From: Microbacteriaceae bacterium
Lineage (GTDB): Bacteria > Actinomycetota > Actinomycetes > Actinomycetales > Microbacteriaceae
Length of the DNA stretch: 64,000 nt
Assembly (NCBI GenBank): GCA_025464975.1
Contig: JAODMT010000024.1
Coordinates: 434,001 to 498,000, forward strand
Reading direction: 5' to 3'
Shown: piece after piece, positions 32,953-42,270 of the stretch
Layout: each line of letters opens with the position of its first letter
Position numbering within the stretch: position 1 is the stretch's first letter
Program-made: the position numbers and the translations under genes
Notes under the pieces: model-generated
Database searches by the model: none
Told to the model about the DNA's origin: nothing
Seen by the model: only the letters and a program-made list of their open reading frames with translations

Positions 32953-33948
32953 ATGCCCCAGGACACCGCCCCCGAAGCTATTCGCTGGGGAATCCTCGGC
33001 ACGGGCTACATTGCGCGCGCTCAGACCGCCGACCTGCTCGCCAACGGGTTCACCGTGACCGCGGTGGGATCCCGAACCCAGGAATCGGCAGACGCCTTTG
33101 CGGCCGAATTCGGCATCGCGAACGCGCACTCGAGCTATGAGGCGCTCGCGGCCGACCCGGAAGTCGACGTCATTTACGTGTCGACCCCGCACCCGTTCCA
33201 CGCGAAGAATGCCCTGACTGCCCTTAACGGCGGCAAACACGTGCTTGTTGAGAAGTCGTTCACGGTGAACGCGGCCGAGGCTCGCGAGGTCGTGGACACC
33301 GCAGCCGCACTCGGACTTCAGGTGATGGAGGCGATGTGGTCGAGGTTCCTTCCGCACATGCTGCGAATTCGGGAGATCATCGCGGCAGGCACGCTCGGGG
33401 ATGTGCGCACGCTCATCGCCGACCACAATCAGAACCTGCCAAAGGATCCCGACCACCGCATCAACAACCCGGCACTCGGCGGCGGGGCGCTGCTTGACCT
33501 CGGCATCTACCCGGTGTCATTCGCGTTCGACCTCTTTGGTCCCCCGACAACGGTGTATGCAGCCGCCGCCAACACCACGACGGGGGTCGACCGGCAGACG
33601 GCCATCGTGCTGACCTACGGCGACGGCCAGCAAGCGCTTCTGCACAGCGCGCTCGACACCCTCGGGCCCAACCGCGCCTCGATTATCGGCACCCTCGGCC
33701 GCATCGAGATCGATGCGGTCTGGTACAGCCCGACAACGTTCACGGTATTCGATAACAAGGGTGTCGAACTCGAACGATACGAAAGCCAGGTAACCAACCG
33801 GGGTATGCAATATCAGGCGTGGGAGTTGGAACGCCGCATCCGGACCGGCGACGCAGGCGAAGTGCTGACGGCCAAGGAGAGCGTTCAGATCATGGAGGCC
33901 CTTGACGCGATTCGCGAGCAGATCGGCCTGAGCTACCCCGGCGAGTAG
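32953..33948 (+). CDS. Gfo/Idh/MocA-family oxidoreductase
   Basis: A 331-residue NAD(P)-dependent dehydrogenase. Rossmann motif WGILGTGYIARAQ, the EKP-like motif appears as VEKSFTVNAAEA, and LGGGALLDLGIYPVSFAFDLFG is typical of the trans-1,2-dihydrobenzene-1,2-diol/aldose-type dehydrogenase branch. Substrate is probably a sugar or cyclitol. Good ribosome site GAGAGGAAG. Monocistronic by spacing. Confidence 0.9.
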   Translation: MPQDTAPEAIRWGILGTGYIARAQTADLLANGFTVTAVGSRTQESADAFAAEFGIANAHSSYEALAADPEVDVIYVSTPHPFHAKNALTALNGGKHVLVEKSFTVNAAEAREVVDTAAALGLQVMEAMWSRFLPHMLRIREIIAAGTLGDVRTLIADHNQNLPKDPDHRINNPALGGGALLDLGIYPVSFAFDLFGPPTTVYAAAANTTTGVDRQTAIVLTYGDGQQALLHSALDTLGPNRASIIGTLGRIEIDAVWYSPTTFTVFDNKGVELERYESQVTNRGMQYQAWELERRIRTGDAGEVLTAKESVQIMEALDAIREQIGLSYPGE

Positions 33949-34017
33949 GCGAAGCAGGTGCCCGTTGGCCCGGGTGGGCCCTGCCAGCCGGGCCGGCGGC
34001 GTCGTTATCATTAGGTG

Positions 34018-35616
34018 GTGAGTGACCCGCTGGAGCCGCAGTCGCCCGAGGCGCAACCGTCCGAGGGCCAACCGCCGCTGAGTCAACCGTCGCTGAGTCA
34101 ATCGCCGCTGACGCGACGCCAGGCCCGCGCTGCGGCGGATGCTACTGAGCTTTTCGACAGTCCGGGCGCTGAACGAGCGGATGCCGCGGCGCCGGCGACC
34201 GGAATCGCCGCAACCCGGTTGGCGCATCCGAAGGTTTGGCTGTATTCGGCCATCGGTGTCGGGTTCGCGCTGCTGGTGACCGGTTCCGTCCTCGCCGGGG
34301 CCGCCGTCGGATCGGCCAAGGAGGCTTCAGCGCCGGTGGCCTCCGGCAGCGTAAAGCCGAGTCCGTCGCCAACGCCAACCGCGCGCCCGGTGCCCGCGAC
34401 GCTTGCCGATCCCACTCGCCTCCGCACCTGTTCGATCGCCGGCCCGGCAGCCGACCCCAACCTGTTGAGCTTCGAGGGAAGCGTGATCAATGCGACGACG
34501 GGGGAGGTGCTGTTCGACCGGTCCGCGACGACACCCGCTCGCACCGCGAGCGTGCTGAAGACCCTCACGGCCGCGGCCGCTCTCTCCGTGCTGTCGCCCG
34601 GCTATCAGATTCCGACCAGGGTGTACGAGGGGGCGACGCCGGGAACCGTCGTGCTTGTCGGCGGCGGCGATCCCACCCTCAGCGCCCTCGGTGCGGGGCA
34701 GGAGAGCGTCTACCGTGGGGCGCCGAAACTCACCGATCTCGCCGCCCAGGTGTCGGCGAAGTGGGCCGAGCTGCACCCCGGCACCCCGATCACCGACGTT
34801 GTGCTCGACTCCACCCTGTGGGACCCGGCGGACAACTGGGATCCGAGCTGGGAGCGCAGCGAGCAGACCCAGGGTTACCAGCCGGAGGTGACCGCGCTCA
34901 TGGTGGACGGCGGGCGGGCGAACCCGCGTTCGCAAGACAGTCCGCGCAGCAGCAACCCGATCGGCGACGCCGGGAAGGCCTTCGCCGCCGATCTGGGGCT
35001 GAGCGACCCGAGCCACCTCAGCACGGGTGCCGCGCCGGCCGGAACGCAACTGCTCGGCCAAGTGGTGTCGCAGCCCGTGCGGGTGCTCGTCGGCCAGATG
35101 CTCCCGGCCTCGGACAACGCCCTCGGCGAGATGCTCGCAAGGGTCACGTCGAAGGCCGCGGGCAGCACCGGCTCCTCGGCCTCGCTCGCCACCGTGATTC
35201 CCGCGGCGCTGAAGCGCTATGGACTCGTGCCGACCGGCGTGACGATCCGGGATGGCTCGGGGTTGAGCAACAACAACGCCGTTCCGGCGACTTTCGTCGC
35301 CCAGCTCATGGCCAAGATCGCCGGCGGCCAACAGAACCTCGACATCATCTCCAACGCGCTTCCGATCGCGGGCAAGACCGGAACGCTCGCCGGTCGGTTC
35401 ACCGGGGCGAATGCCGTCGCCCGCGGAGCCGTCATCGCTAAGACCGGGTGGATCAAGACGGAGTACGCCCTCGCAGGCATCATCCATGCGGCGGACGGCT
35501 CGACACTGTCCTTTGCCTTCTACGCGCTCGGCGCGATCAACAGCCGCACCCAGCCGGCCCTCGACACCATCACGACCGCGGCATTCAGGTGCGGCGACAA
35601 CCTCTCCAACAACTGA
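34018..35616 (+). CDS. dacB: D-alanyl-D-alanine carboxypeptidase/endopeptidase (PBP4, peptidase S13)
   Basis: A 532-residue cell-wall enzyme that trims or cleaves peptidoglycan peptides. A cytoplasmic Ser/Pro/Gln-rich head of about 70 residues, one transmembrane anchor (WLYSAIGVGFALLVTGSVLAG), then the S13 domain. Active-site motifs: ASVLK (S-x-x-K), ASDN (S-x-N) and GKTGT (K-T-G). GTG 34018 lies six bases after TATCAT, so translation is probably leaderless; GTG 34015 is the alternative. It precedes pncA by eight bases and may share its transcript. Confidence 0.92.
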   Translation: MSDPLEPQSPEAQPSEGQPPLSQPSLSQSPLTRRQARAAADATELFDSPGAERADAAAPATGIAATRLAHPKVWLYSAIGVGFALLVTGSVLAGAAVGSAKEASAPVASGSVKPSPSPTPTARPVPATLADPTRLRTCSIAGPAADPNLLSFEGSVINATTGEVLFDRSATTPARTASVLKTLTAAAALSVLSPGYQIPTRVYEGATPGTVVLVGGGDPTLSALGAGQESVYRGAPKLTDLAAQVSAKWAELHPGTPITDVVLDSTLWDPADNWDPSWERSEQTQGYQPEVTALMVDGGRANPRSQDSPRSSNPIGDAGKAFAADLGLSDPSHLSTGAAPAGTQLLGQVVSQPVRVLVGQMLPASDNALGEMLARVTSKAAGSTGSSASLATVIPAALKRYGLVPTGVTIRDGSGLSNNNAVPATFVAQLMAKIAGGQQNLDIISNALPIAGKTGTLAGRFTGANAVARGAVIAKTGWIKTEYALAGIIHAADGSTLSFAFYALGAINSRTQPALDTITTAAFRCGDNLSNN

Positions 35617-35624
35617 GGGCGAAC

Positions 35625-36203
35625 ATGACCAAGGCGCTATTCATCATCGATGTGCAGAACGATTTCACCGAGGGCGGCGCGCTCGGGGTGGAGGGCGGGG
35701 CAGCGGTCGCCGCCGGCATCACCCGCTACCTGGCCGAACATCCGGATCGCTACGCGCAGGTCTTCGCCTCTCGGGATTGGCACGACGGCGACAACGACAA
35801 CGGCGGGCACTTTGCCGTGGACAAGGCTCCGGACTTTGTGAACAGCTGGCCGGTTCACTGCGTGAGCGGGACGACCGGCGCCGAGTACCACCCGAGCCTC
35901 GACGTCTCCCGAATCACCGTTCCCGTACTCAAGGGACAGGGAAAGCCGGCGTACTCCATCTTCGAGGGAGAGACCGCCGATGGGAAGACCGTTCCCGAGA
36001 AACTGGATGAGCTCGACATCGACGAGATCGATGTCGTGGGAATCGCCACCGACTACTGCGTGCTGAGGTCCGCGCTCGACGCCGTTCGCAGCGGACGCGC
36101 GGTTCGGGTGTTGGACGACCTCGTGGCCGGTGTGGCACCGGACTCGAGCGCGGCGGCCCTCGACGAGCTCGCCGAGGCCGGAGTGCGCATCGAGCGTTCC
36201 TGA
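35625..36203 (+). CDS. pncA: Nicotinamidase / isochorismatase-family amidase
   Basis: A 192-residue cytoplasmic amidase converting nicotinamide to nicotinate for NAD salvage. Catalytic triad positions are visible: Asp in IIDVQNDF, Lys in VLKGQGKPAYS, Cys in GIATDYCVLRSALDA. Metal ligands Asp/His lie in SRDWHDGDN and the His further on. ATG 35625; the longer frame overlaps dacB. NadE lies elsewhere in the same window (59.2 kb). Confidence 0.9.
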   Translation: MTKALFIIDVQNDFTEGGALGVEGGAAVAAGITRYLAEHPDRYAQVFASRDWHDGDNDNGGHFAVDKAPDFVNSWPVHCVSGTTGAEYHPSLDVSRITVPVLKGQGKPAYSIFEGETADGKTVPEKLDELDIDEIDVVGIATDYCVLRSALDAVRSGRAVRVLDDLVAGVAPDSSAAALDELAEAGVRIERS

Positions 36204-36229
36204 CGGTTGGCAAAACTAGACTCGTTCGC

Positions 36230-37702
36230 ATGAGTACGATTTCTGAATCCGAACTGCTGGCACAGGTGCCCGACCGAATGTTCATCGGTGGGGACTGGGT
36301 CGAATCGACGTCCGGGCGGGCAATCGAGGTGCAGGATCCGGCCACCGGGCTCGTGATCAAGACGATCGCGGACGCCTCAGTTGCCGACGGAACGCGAGCG
36401 ATGGATGCGGCGGCCGCCGCGCAGGCCGACTGGGCCGCCACCCCGCCGCGGGTTCGGGCCGAGATTCTGCGCCGGGCATTCGATCTGCTTCAGGAGCGCG
36501 CCGACGAATTCGCGTTGCTCATGACTCTCGAGATGGGTAAGCCGCTCGCCGAGGCCCGCGGCGAGGTGACGTACGGCGGCGAGTTCCTCCGCTGGTTCAG
36601 CGAGGAGGCGGTGCGGATCGGCGGACAGTACGGGGTAAACCCGGAGGGCACCGGCCGCATGCTCGTCACCCACCTCCCGGTCGGACCGTGCTTCCTCATC
36701 ACGCCCTGGAACTTCCCGCTTGCGATGGCGACCCGCAAGGTGGCCCCGGCGCTCGCCGCCGGATGCACGGTTGTGCTGAAGCCGGCGGAACTGACCCCTC
36801 TCACCACCCTGTATTTTGCGAAGCTGCTCGAGGATGCCGGTCTGCCGAAGGGCGTGCTCAACGTGATCACGACGTCCACCTCCGGTGAGGTGTCTGGTCC
36901 GATCATCGCCGACCCGCGGCTGCGCAAACTCAGTTTCACCGGTTCGACGCCCGTCGGAATCCGCCTGCTCAAGCAAGCCGCCGACAACGTCCTGCGCACG
37001 TCGATGGAGCTGGGCGGCAACGCGCCGTTCCTCGTCTTCGAAGACGCCGACCTCGACAAGGCCGTTGACGGGGCAATGCTCGCCAAGTTCCGCAACATCG
37101 GACAGGCCTGCACGGCGGCGAACCGGTTCATTGTGCACGCCTCGGTTGCGGAGGACTTCGCCGCCCGGGTGACCGCCCGGGTGAGGGAACTCAAGGTCGG
37201 TCGGGGGACGGAAGACGGAGTCACGATCGGCCCTCTCATCAACGAGGGAGCGGTGTCGAAGGCGGACTCCCTCGTTCGCGACGCGGTGTCCCGCGGGGCG
37301 ACGGTGCTGACCGGCGGCTCGGCGGTCGACGGGGCCGGAACTTTCTTCGAGCCGACCGTCGTGACCGGGGTTGTTCCGGGAAGCGACATCCTGCGGGAGG
37401 AGATCTTCGGGCCGGTGCTGTCGATAGTCACCTTCACCGACGAGGCAGACGCCGTGACGAAGGCCAACGACACCCAATACGGGCTCGTGAGCTACGCCTT
37501 CACCCAGGATCTCGCGCGCGCGCAGCGGCTGATCGAGAGCGTCCAGACCGGCATGATCGGCATCAACGTCGGGGTGGTTTCCAACGCCGCCGCGCCGTTC
37601 GGCGGGGTGAAGCAGTCCGGTCTCGGTCGTGAGGGCGGCGCCGAGGGCATCATGGAGTATCTCGAGACGAAGTACGCGCTCACCCCGAGCCCCGGTGCAT
37701 AG
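36230..37702 (+). CDS. gabD: Succinate-semialdehyde dehydrogenase (NAD(P)+)
   Basis: Aldehyde dehydrogenase of 490 residues. PVGPCFLITPWNFPLAMATRK (in part: ITPWNFPLAMATRK), VLKPAELTPL, FTGSTPVG, the base Glu in MELGGNAPF and the nucleophile Cys in NIGQACTAANR mark the SSADH subgroup; FGGVKQSGLGREGG ends it. Converts succinate semialdehyde to succinate, closing a GABA or alternative TCA route. TAGACT lies seven bases before ATG 36230, a clear leaderless promoter pattern. Confidence 0.9.
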   Translation: MSTISESELLAQVPDRMFIGGDWVESTSGRAIEVQDPATGLVIKTIADASVADGTRAMDAAAAAQADWAATPPRVRAEILRRAFDLLQERADEFALLMTLEMGKPLAEARGEVTYGGEFLRWFSEEAVRIGGQYGVNPEGTGRMLVTHLPVGPCFLITPWNFPLAMATRKVAPALAAGCTVVLKPAELTPLTTLYFAKLLEDAGLPKGVLNVITTSTSGEVSGPIIADPRLRKLSFTGSTPVGIRLLKQAADNVLRTSMELGGNAPFLVFEDADLDKAVDGAMLAKFRNIGQACTAANRFIVHASVAEDFAARVTARVRELKVGRGTEDGVTIGPLINEGAVSKADSLVRDAVSRGATVLTGGSAVDGAGTFFEPTVVTGVVPGSDILREEIFGPVLSIVTFTDEADAVTKANDTQYGLVSYAFTQDLARAQRLIESVQTGMIGINVGVVSNAAAPFGGVKQSGLGREGGAEGIMEYLETKYALTPSPGA

Positions 37703-37741
37703 CGGTGTGAGGTCGACCCGGTTCGGCGGGGGGACGGCCCG

Positions 37742-38533
37742 GTGACCGTGATCGAGATCACCGATCTGCAGGATCCGCGCCTGGCCGACTTTTCGCACCG
37801 CACGGACGTCGCGCTCAAGAAGGCGAGCGGCACCGAGCACGGTCTCTACATCGCCGAGTCGGCCCTCGTGCTCGAGCGCGCGCTGCGGGCCGGCCACGAG
37901 CCGCGATCGGTACTCGCCCTCGGCGGCTCAGTCGACGAGGCGCTCGAACTGCTCGACGGCCGGGATATTCCGGTGTTCTCCGGCCCGTCGGAACTGCTCG
38001 AGGAGTTGACCGGCTACCTCCTTCACCGCGGTCTCATCGCCGCGATGCACCGGCCGCCGTTGCCCACCCCGGAGTCGCTCCTCGCCGGGGCGAGCCGGGT
38101 GATCATCCTCGAGAACGTTGCCGACCCGACGAACGTCGGCGCGATCTTCCGGTCGGTCGGCGCGATCGGCGCGGACGCAGTGCTCGTCACTCCGCGGTGC
38201 TCCGACCCGTTCTACCGCCGGGCGATCCGCGTCTCGATGGGGACGGTGCTGCAGGTGCCGTGGACCCGACTGGGGGACTGGGCCTCGACCCGGCGGCTGC
38301 TCACGGCATCCGGGTTCCAGATCGCCGCCCTCGCCCTCAGCCCGGATGCGGTGAGCCTGCGTGACTTCGAGGCGCCGCAGAAGCTCGCCCTCGTGCTCGG
38401 CGCCGAGGGGGACGGACTCACCACGGAGGCGCTCGACGCCGCCGACACGATCGTGCAGATCCCGATGGCGCACGGAATCGACTCGCTCAACGTCGCCGCG
38501 ACGGCCGCGGTGGCGATGTGGGCGCTCGCCTGA
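37742..38533 (+). CDS. SpoU-family rRNA/tRNA 2'-O-methyltransferase
   Basis: A 263-residue SPOUT methyltransferase. An L30e-like substrate-binding N-terminus is followed by the three SpoU motifs: ENVADPTNVGAIFRS, LALVLGAEGDGL and IPMAHGIDSLNVAATAAVAMW, which form the knotted SAM site. Target nucleotide is not predictable. GTG start, 39 bases after the SSADH gene. It ends convergently toward the next gene, with the 77-bp palindromic element in the gap. Confidence 0.92.
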   Translation: MTVIEITDLQDPRLADFSHRTDVALKKASGTEHGLYIAESALVLERALRAGHEPRSVLALGGSVDEALELLDGRDIPVFSGPSELLEELTGYLLHRGLIAAMHRPPLPTPESLLAGASRVIILENVADPTNVGAIFRSVGAIGADAVLVTPRCSDPFYRRAIRVSMGTVLQVPWTRLGDWASTRRLLTASGFQIAALALSPDAVSLRDFEAPQKLALVLGAEGDGLTTEALDAADTIVQIPMAHGIDSLNVAATAAVAMWALA

Positions 38534-38586
38534 TTGCGCGCGTCACCTCCCCCCGCCCGTGACGTTTGACCGCAGGCCGCGCACCG

Positions 38587-38663
38587 AAAACGCAGGAGAA
38601 TCACCACCTCGACACCGTTTTGCACCGGAATGGCGACGCTAACTGGTGAATCTCCTGCGTTTT
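38587..38663. repeat. 77-bp palindromic element, copy 1
   Basis: Left arm AAAACGCAGGAGAATCACCA (38587-38606) and right arm TGGTGAATCTCCTGCGTTTT (38644-38663) complement at 19 of 20 positions; 37-bp centre. Same length and arms as the copies at 57289 and 59014. Lies between two convergent genes; as RNA it gives a long stem ending in TTTT on either strand. Confidence 0.88.
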
Positions 38664-38681
38664 GAGTAAGTACTGAGCTGG

Positions 38682-39083
38682 CTAGCGGGCGCGCATCCGG
38701 TTATTGCGGGCGTCGTGGGTGAGTTCCGCGAGACCCAGCTGCTCGAGCAGCGGCGGAAGGTACATGCCGAATCGACCGCGATAGCCCTTTCGCAGGCCAT
38801 ACCAGCCGCCAACGGGGTTGTCGGGGGAGCGGCCCCAGTTCTCGACGGTTCCCTCGGCCGCGGGCTTCAGCTCGTCGGCCGCGCCGAGCGGCACCCAGTC
38901 GGTCCGTTCAACGAGCCAGGCGTGCAGGTCGTTGATGGCCGAGAGATGATATTTGAGCGTCGTCGAGCCGACCTGGCAGACCAGAGTCGGCGGGTCGGCC
39001 GAGTCATCCGACCACATGACATATTCGGACGTTCCCGGCGGCGTGGTCAGCCGCCACGGGTCGTCCTTCGTTCCAGCGGACAT
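38682..39083 (-). CDS. Conserved hypothetical protein (DUF6855-like)
   Basis: A 133-residue soluble protein. GTKDDPWRLTTPPGTSEY, LVCQVGSTTLKYHL and the C-terminal NPVGGWYGLRKGYRGRFGMYLPPLLE (in part: GWYGLRKGYRGRFGMYLPP) are strikingly conserved-looking. I recall this pattern as an uncharacterised domain family, probably DUF6855; the number is from memory. No function known. Downstream of the exporter gene on the same strand. Confidence 0.75.
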   Translation of the reverse strand: MSAGTKDDPWRLTTPPGTSEYVMWSDDSADPPTLVCQVGSTTLKYHLSAINDLHAWLVERTDWVPLGAADELKPAAEGTVENWGRSPDNPVGGWYGLRKGYRGRFGMYLPPLLEQLGLAELTHDARNNRMRAR

Positions 39084-39137
39084 GGTTGGCCCTTCGTCAG
39101 TCTCGACGCTAGCGCCGCGCGGGACGCAAGTCGAGGA

Positions 39138-40973
39138 TCAGACCAGCAGTTGGTGTTTGGCGAGTTCCCTATAGAGGGGCGTGCTCTTCACCAGTTCGGA
39201 GTGGGTGCCGCTGCCGACGACGCGACCGTGTTCGAGAACGACGATCTGGTCCGAGTCCACGACCGTGGAGAGCCGGTGGGCGATCACAATGAGGGTCCGA
39301 TTCTCCGCAACCGCGTCGATCGCCTCACGCAGGAGCTGCTCGTTGAGGCCGTCGAGCGAGGAGGTCGATTCGTCCAGCAGCAGGATGGGCGGGGCGGCCA
39401 GCAGGGTGCGGGCGATCGCGAGGCGCTGCCGTTCGCCACCGGAGAGCATGACACCCTCCTCGCCCACCGGCGCGTCCAGACCCTTCTCGTTGCGCTCGAG
39501 CACCTGGGTGAGGTTCACGTCATGCAGCACCTGAATGCACTGCTCATCCGTCGCATCCGGGGCGCCGAGGGTGAGGTTGTCCCGCAGTGAGCCGGCGAGC
39601 ACGGGTGCATCCTGCTCCACGTAGCCGATCTGCGCGCGGAGCGCCTCCCGGTCGAGGCCGCGGATGTCGAGGCCGCCGAGTCTGACGACGCCATCCGTCG
39701 GGTCGTAGAAGCGCTCGATGAGCGCGAGGATGGTGCTCTTGCCCGCGCCGGACGGGCCGACGAGCGCCGTGCGCTGACCGCGGGGAGCTGCGAAGGAGAC
39801 CCCGTGAAGCACCGTGAGGTCCTTGCGTTCGGTATCGGTGTCGGTATCGTCGCCGGGCTTTCGCGCGGCCTCCGGGTAGGTGAACACGACGTTCTCGAAG
39901 GCGATCGCCGAGTCGGTGAGGATGGGCGCGGCCGGTTCGATTGCGCCGTCCAATTCGTTCTCGCTCGGCAGCGAGACGATCTCCTGGATGCGGCCGAGTG
40001 CGCCGAGCGCCTGGTTCACCGAGGTGATTGCGCCGAAGGCCTGACCGAGCGGCATGATCAGCATGAACAGGAAGAAGATGAAGGCGACGAGATTCGCGAT
40101 GGTGATGGCTCCGCTTGCCACGCGGTACCCGCCGACGCCGAGCACGACGAGCAGGGACACCTGAAGCGCGATCCCGGCGATCGGCACGACGAGCGAGGAA
40201 ATCTTCGCCACGCTGATTCCCATCTCCCACGCGCCGTGGGCATCCTTCTCGATCGCGGCGGTCTCGCGGTCGGTGGCGTTCGAGGCGCGAACGGTGCGGA
40301 TGGCGCCGAGCGCTCGTTCCACGGACGCGGCGAGGTCACCGACCCGCTCCTGCTGCTTGCGACTGGCCACCCGAATGCGGCCGGACAATCCGACGACGGT
40401 CACGACCGAGACGGCGATCACGAGAACGGTGAGGCCGAGCAGCACGGGGTCGATGACGAGCATGGCGATGAGCGCGCCGATGAAGATCAGGGCCCCGCCG
40501 ACGGCATCCACGAGCCCCTGGGTGAGCACGGCGTACAGCAGCGTGGTGTCAGAGCCGACGCGGGAGACGAGGTCGCCGGTGCGACGGGTATCGAATTCGC
40601 TGATCGGCAGCCGAAGCATCCGACGAACCAGTTGCCGACGCGCGGAGAGCACGACGCTCGTGCCGGTGCGCTGAAGGAGGTAGTGCTGCACCCCGCTCAA
40701 CACGGCCGAGAGCACGACCAGACCGACGAGCAGCCAGACGAGGGAGCCGAGAATTTCGCCCTTCTGCACCTTCGTGATCACCTGGCTCACCAGGAGAGGC
40801 TGGGCGAGGGAGGCCGCGGCACCGAGCACGCTCAACGCGATGACTACGCCGAGAACCCGTTTGTGTTCGAGCAGGTATGGCAGCAGCTGGGCGAAGCTCG
40901 CGCGCGGCCCGTCGTCCTTCTTCAATCGGTTGAACGGCGAACGGGCACGTGGTGCTTGAGTGGGGGTGCTCAT
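39138..40973 (-). CDS. ABC transporter, fused membrane and ATPase domains (MsbA/LmrA-like)
   Basis: A 611-residue half-transporter that would work as a dimeric exporter of lipids, peptides or drugs. Six transmembrane helices in residues 30-330; ATPase domain from about 350 with Walker A GPSGAGKST, signature LSGGERQRLAIAR, Walker B PILLLDESTSSLD and switch His in IVIAHRLST. ATG 40973 with AAGGAA upstream. The adjacent short HTH gene on the same strand upstream may regulate it, but the substrate is unknown. Confidence 0.92.
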   Translation of the reverse strand: MSTPTQAPRARSPFNRLKKDDGPRASFAQLLPYLLEHKRVLGVVIALSVLGAAASLAQPLLVSQVITKVQKGEILGSLVWLLVGLVVLSAVLSGVQHYLLQRTGTSVVLSARRQLVRRMLRLPISEFDTRRTGDLVSRVGSDTTLLYAVLTQGLVDAVGGALIFIGALIAMLVIDPVLLGLTVLVIAVSVVTVVGLSGRIRVASRKQQERVGDLAASVERALGAIRTVRASNATDRETAAIEKDAHGAWEMGISVAKISSLVVPIAGIALQVSLLVVLGVGGYRVASGAITIANLVAFIFFLFMLIMPLGQAFGAITSVNQALGALGRIQEIVSLPSENELDGAIEPAAPILTDSAIAFENVVFTYPEAARKPGDDTDTDTERKDLTVLHGVSFAAPRGQRTALVGPSGAGKSTILALIERFYDPTDGVVRLGGLDIRGLDREALRAQIGYVEQDAPVLAGSLRDNLTLGAPDATDEQCIQVLHDVNLTQVLERNEKGLDAPVGEEGVMLSGGERQRLAIARTLLAAPPILLLDESTSSLDGLNEQLLREAIDAVAENRTLIVIAHRLSTVVDSDQIVVLEHGRVVGSGTHSELVKSTPLYRELAKHQLLV

Positions 40974-41031
40974 GATTCCTTCAGTCTTTCGTGCCGAGGC
41001 TGGGAGCCAGTACTCCCCGCGACGTAGCTGG

Positions 41032-41244
41032 CTACCGACGCCCGTACTTCTTATGGACGGCTTGCCGGGAAACTCCGAGGGCGGTGGCGATCATCTGCCA
41101 TCCCATGCCTAGATTCCGAGCTCTCCGAACGAGCGTAGCTTCGTAACGATCGAGCTCCGTGCGCATTTCGCTGACGGCATGAAGCGCCGTGAGCGGATTG
41201 TCATCTCCCGCCTGTGCGGTGAGGGAGTGGAGGGCGTCTGACAT
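41032..41244 (-). CDS. Small helix-turn-helix protein
   Basis: 70 residues from ATG 41244 (ATG 41274 would add ten). An N-terminal helix pair with LTALHAVSEMRTELDRYEATLVRRAR is followed by a clear HTH, WQMIATALGVSRQAVHKKYG, ending in RR. Such tiny proteins are frequent in actinomycetes. The shorter start is preferred because it places a -10 (TACGGT) seven bases upstream and an 18-bp spacer to TTGACG, both buried in the two palindromes described next. Confidence 0.75.
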   Translation of the reverse strand: MSDALHSLTAQAGDDNPLTALHAVSEMRTELDRYEATLVRRARNLGMGWQMIATALGVSRQAVHKKYGRR

Positions 41245-41246
41245 GG

Positions 41247-41292
41247 TGTCAACCGTAGTTGACAGTGTTTCCATCCGTCAACGTGGGTTGAC
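41247..41292 (-). promoter_or_regulatory. Twin palindromic operators over the HTH gene promoter
   Basis: Two perfect inverted repeats: TGTCAAC-CGTA-GTTGACA (41247-41264) and GTCAAC-GTGG-GTTGAC (41277-41292), centres 29 bp apart. On the minus strand the second supplies the -35 TTGACG and the first contains the -10 TACGGT before ATG 41244. Binding would block the promoter, suggesting autorepression by the small HTH protein, and could also affect the divergent ABC operon. Confidence 0.65.
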
Positions 41293-41343
41293 TTTTGTCG
41301 GGACACTCGCGCGTGTCGGGGGTAGTGGCTAGGGTAAGTTCCC

Positions 41344-42270
41344 GTGTCCTCCCCTGTCATTGCGGCCAGGCTTCTGACCAAGAAGTACAAGGAGCTTGCC
41401 GCCGTCGACGGCATCTCCTTCGAAGTCGAGCCGGGTGAATCGTTCGGCCTGCTCGGTCCGAACGGGGCAGGCAAGTCGACGACGATGCGGATGGTCGGCG
41501 CGGTCTCGACGCGAACCAGCGGCGACCTCGACATCCTGGGTCTCGATCCCAACGAGCACGGTCCGGAAATTCGTTCGCAACTCGGGGTCGTCCCGCAGCA
41601 GGACAACCTCGACCAGGAACTTCGAGTGCGCGACAACCTCATCGTCTACGGTCGCTATTTCGGCATGAGCCTCGCCGATTGTGGTCGCAAGGCCGACGAA
41701 CTTCTCGAGTTCGCTCAATTGTCCGATCGCAAGAAGTCCAAGGTCGACGATCTCTCCGGCGGGATGAAGCGGCGCCTGACCATCGCGCGGTCGCTCATGA
41801 ACGACCCCCGCATCCTGCTGCTCGACGAGCCGACCACCGGCTTGGACCCTCAGGCTCGGCACATCCTGTGGGACCGGCTGTTCCGGCTCAAGGAGCAGGG
41901 CACGACGCTCGTGCTGACCACCCACTACATGGATGAGGCCGAGCAGCTGTGCGACCGACTCGTCGTCGTGGACAAGGGCGCCATCATGGCCGAGGGCTCA
42001 CCGGCCCAGCTGATCCGCGCCTACTCCACGAGGGAAGTGGCCGAGGTGAGGTTTGGATCGGAACGCAACGCCGAAGTCGCTCTCCTCATCGAGGGCATCG
42101 GCGAGCGCCTCGAGGTCTTGCCCGACCGCATCCTCATCTACAGCGATGATGGCGATGCCGTGCTGGCGGAGATTGCCCGGCGCGGGCTGCACCCGATCAC
42201 GAGCCTCGTGCGGCGATCCAGCCTTGAAGACGTCTTCCTTCGACTCACCGGAAGGAGCCTGATCGAATGA
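41344..42270 (+). CDS. ABC-2 exporter ATP-binding protein (DrrA/NodI-like)
   Basis: A 308-residue cytoplasmic ATPase. Walker A GPNGAGKST, Q-loop VVPQQDNLD, signature LSGGMKRRLTIARSL, Walker B ILLLDEPTTGLD, switch His in LTTHYMDEAEQLCD, and a C-terminal extension typical of DrrA/NodI proteins. GTG 41344 lies eight bases after TAGGGT. Heads a three-gene operon with two membrane proteins; likely exports a lipid, polyketide-like compound or drug. Confidence 0.92.
   Translation: MSSPVIAARLLTKKYKELAAVDGISFEVEPGESFGLLGPNGAGKSTTMRMVGAVSTRTSGDLDILGLDPNEHGPEIRSQLGVVPQQDNLDQELRVRDNLIVYGRYFGMSLADCGRKADELLEFAQLSDRKKSKVDDLSGGMKRRLTIARSLMNDPRILLLDEPTTGLDPQARHILWDRLFRLKEQGTTLVLTTHYMDEAEQLCDRLVVVDKGAIMAEGSPAQLIRAYSTREVAEVRFGSERNAEVALLIEGIGERLEVLPDRILIYSDDGDAVLAEIARRGLHPITSLVRRSSLEDVFLRLTGRSLIE

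Noticed and set aside
34236-35441. 401-residue frame inside dacB on the same strand
   Set aside because: Arg/Gly/Pro-rich shadow of a high-GC gene whose real frame carries S-x-x-K, S-x-N and K-T-G motifs.
38587-38663. 77-bp palindromes as insertion-sequence ends
   Set aside because: No transposase lies between or beside them and no target duplications were found; they are listed as repeats instead.
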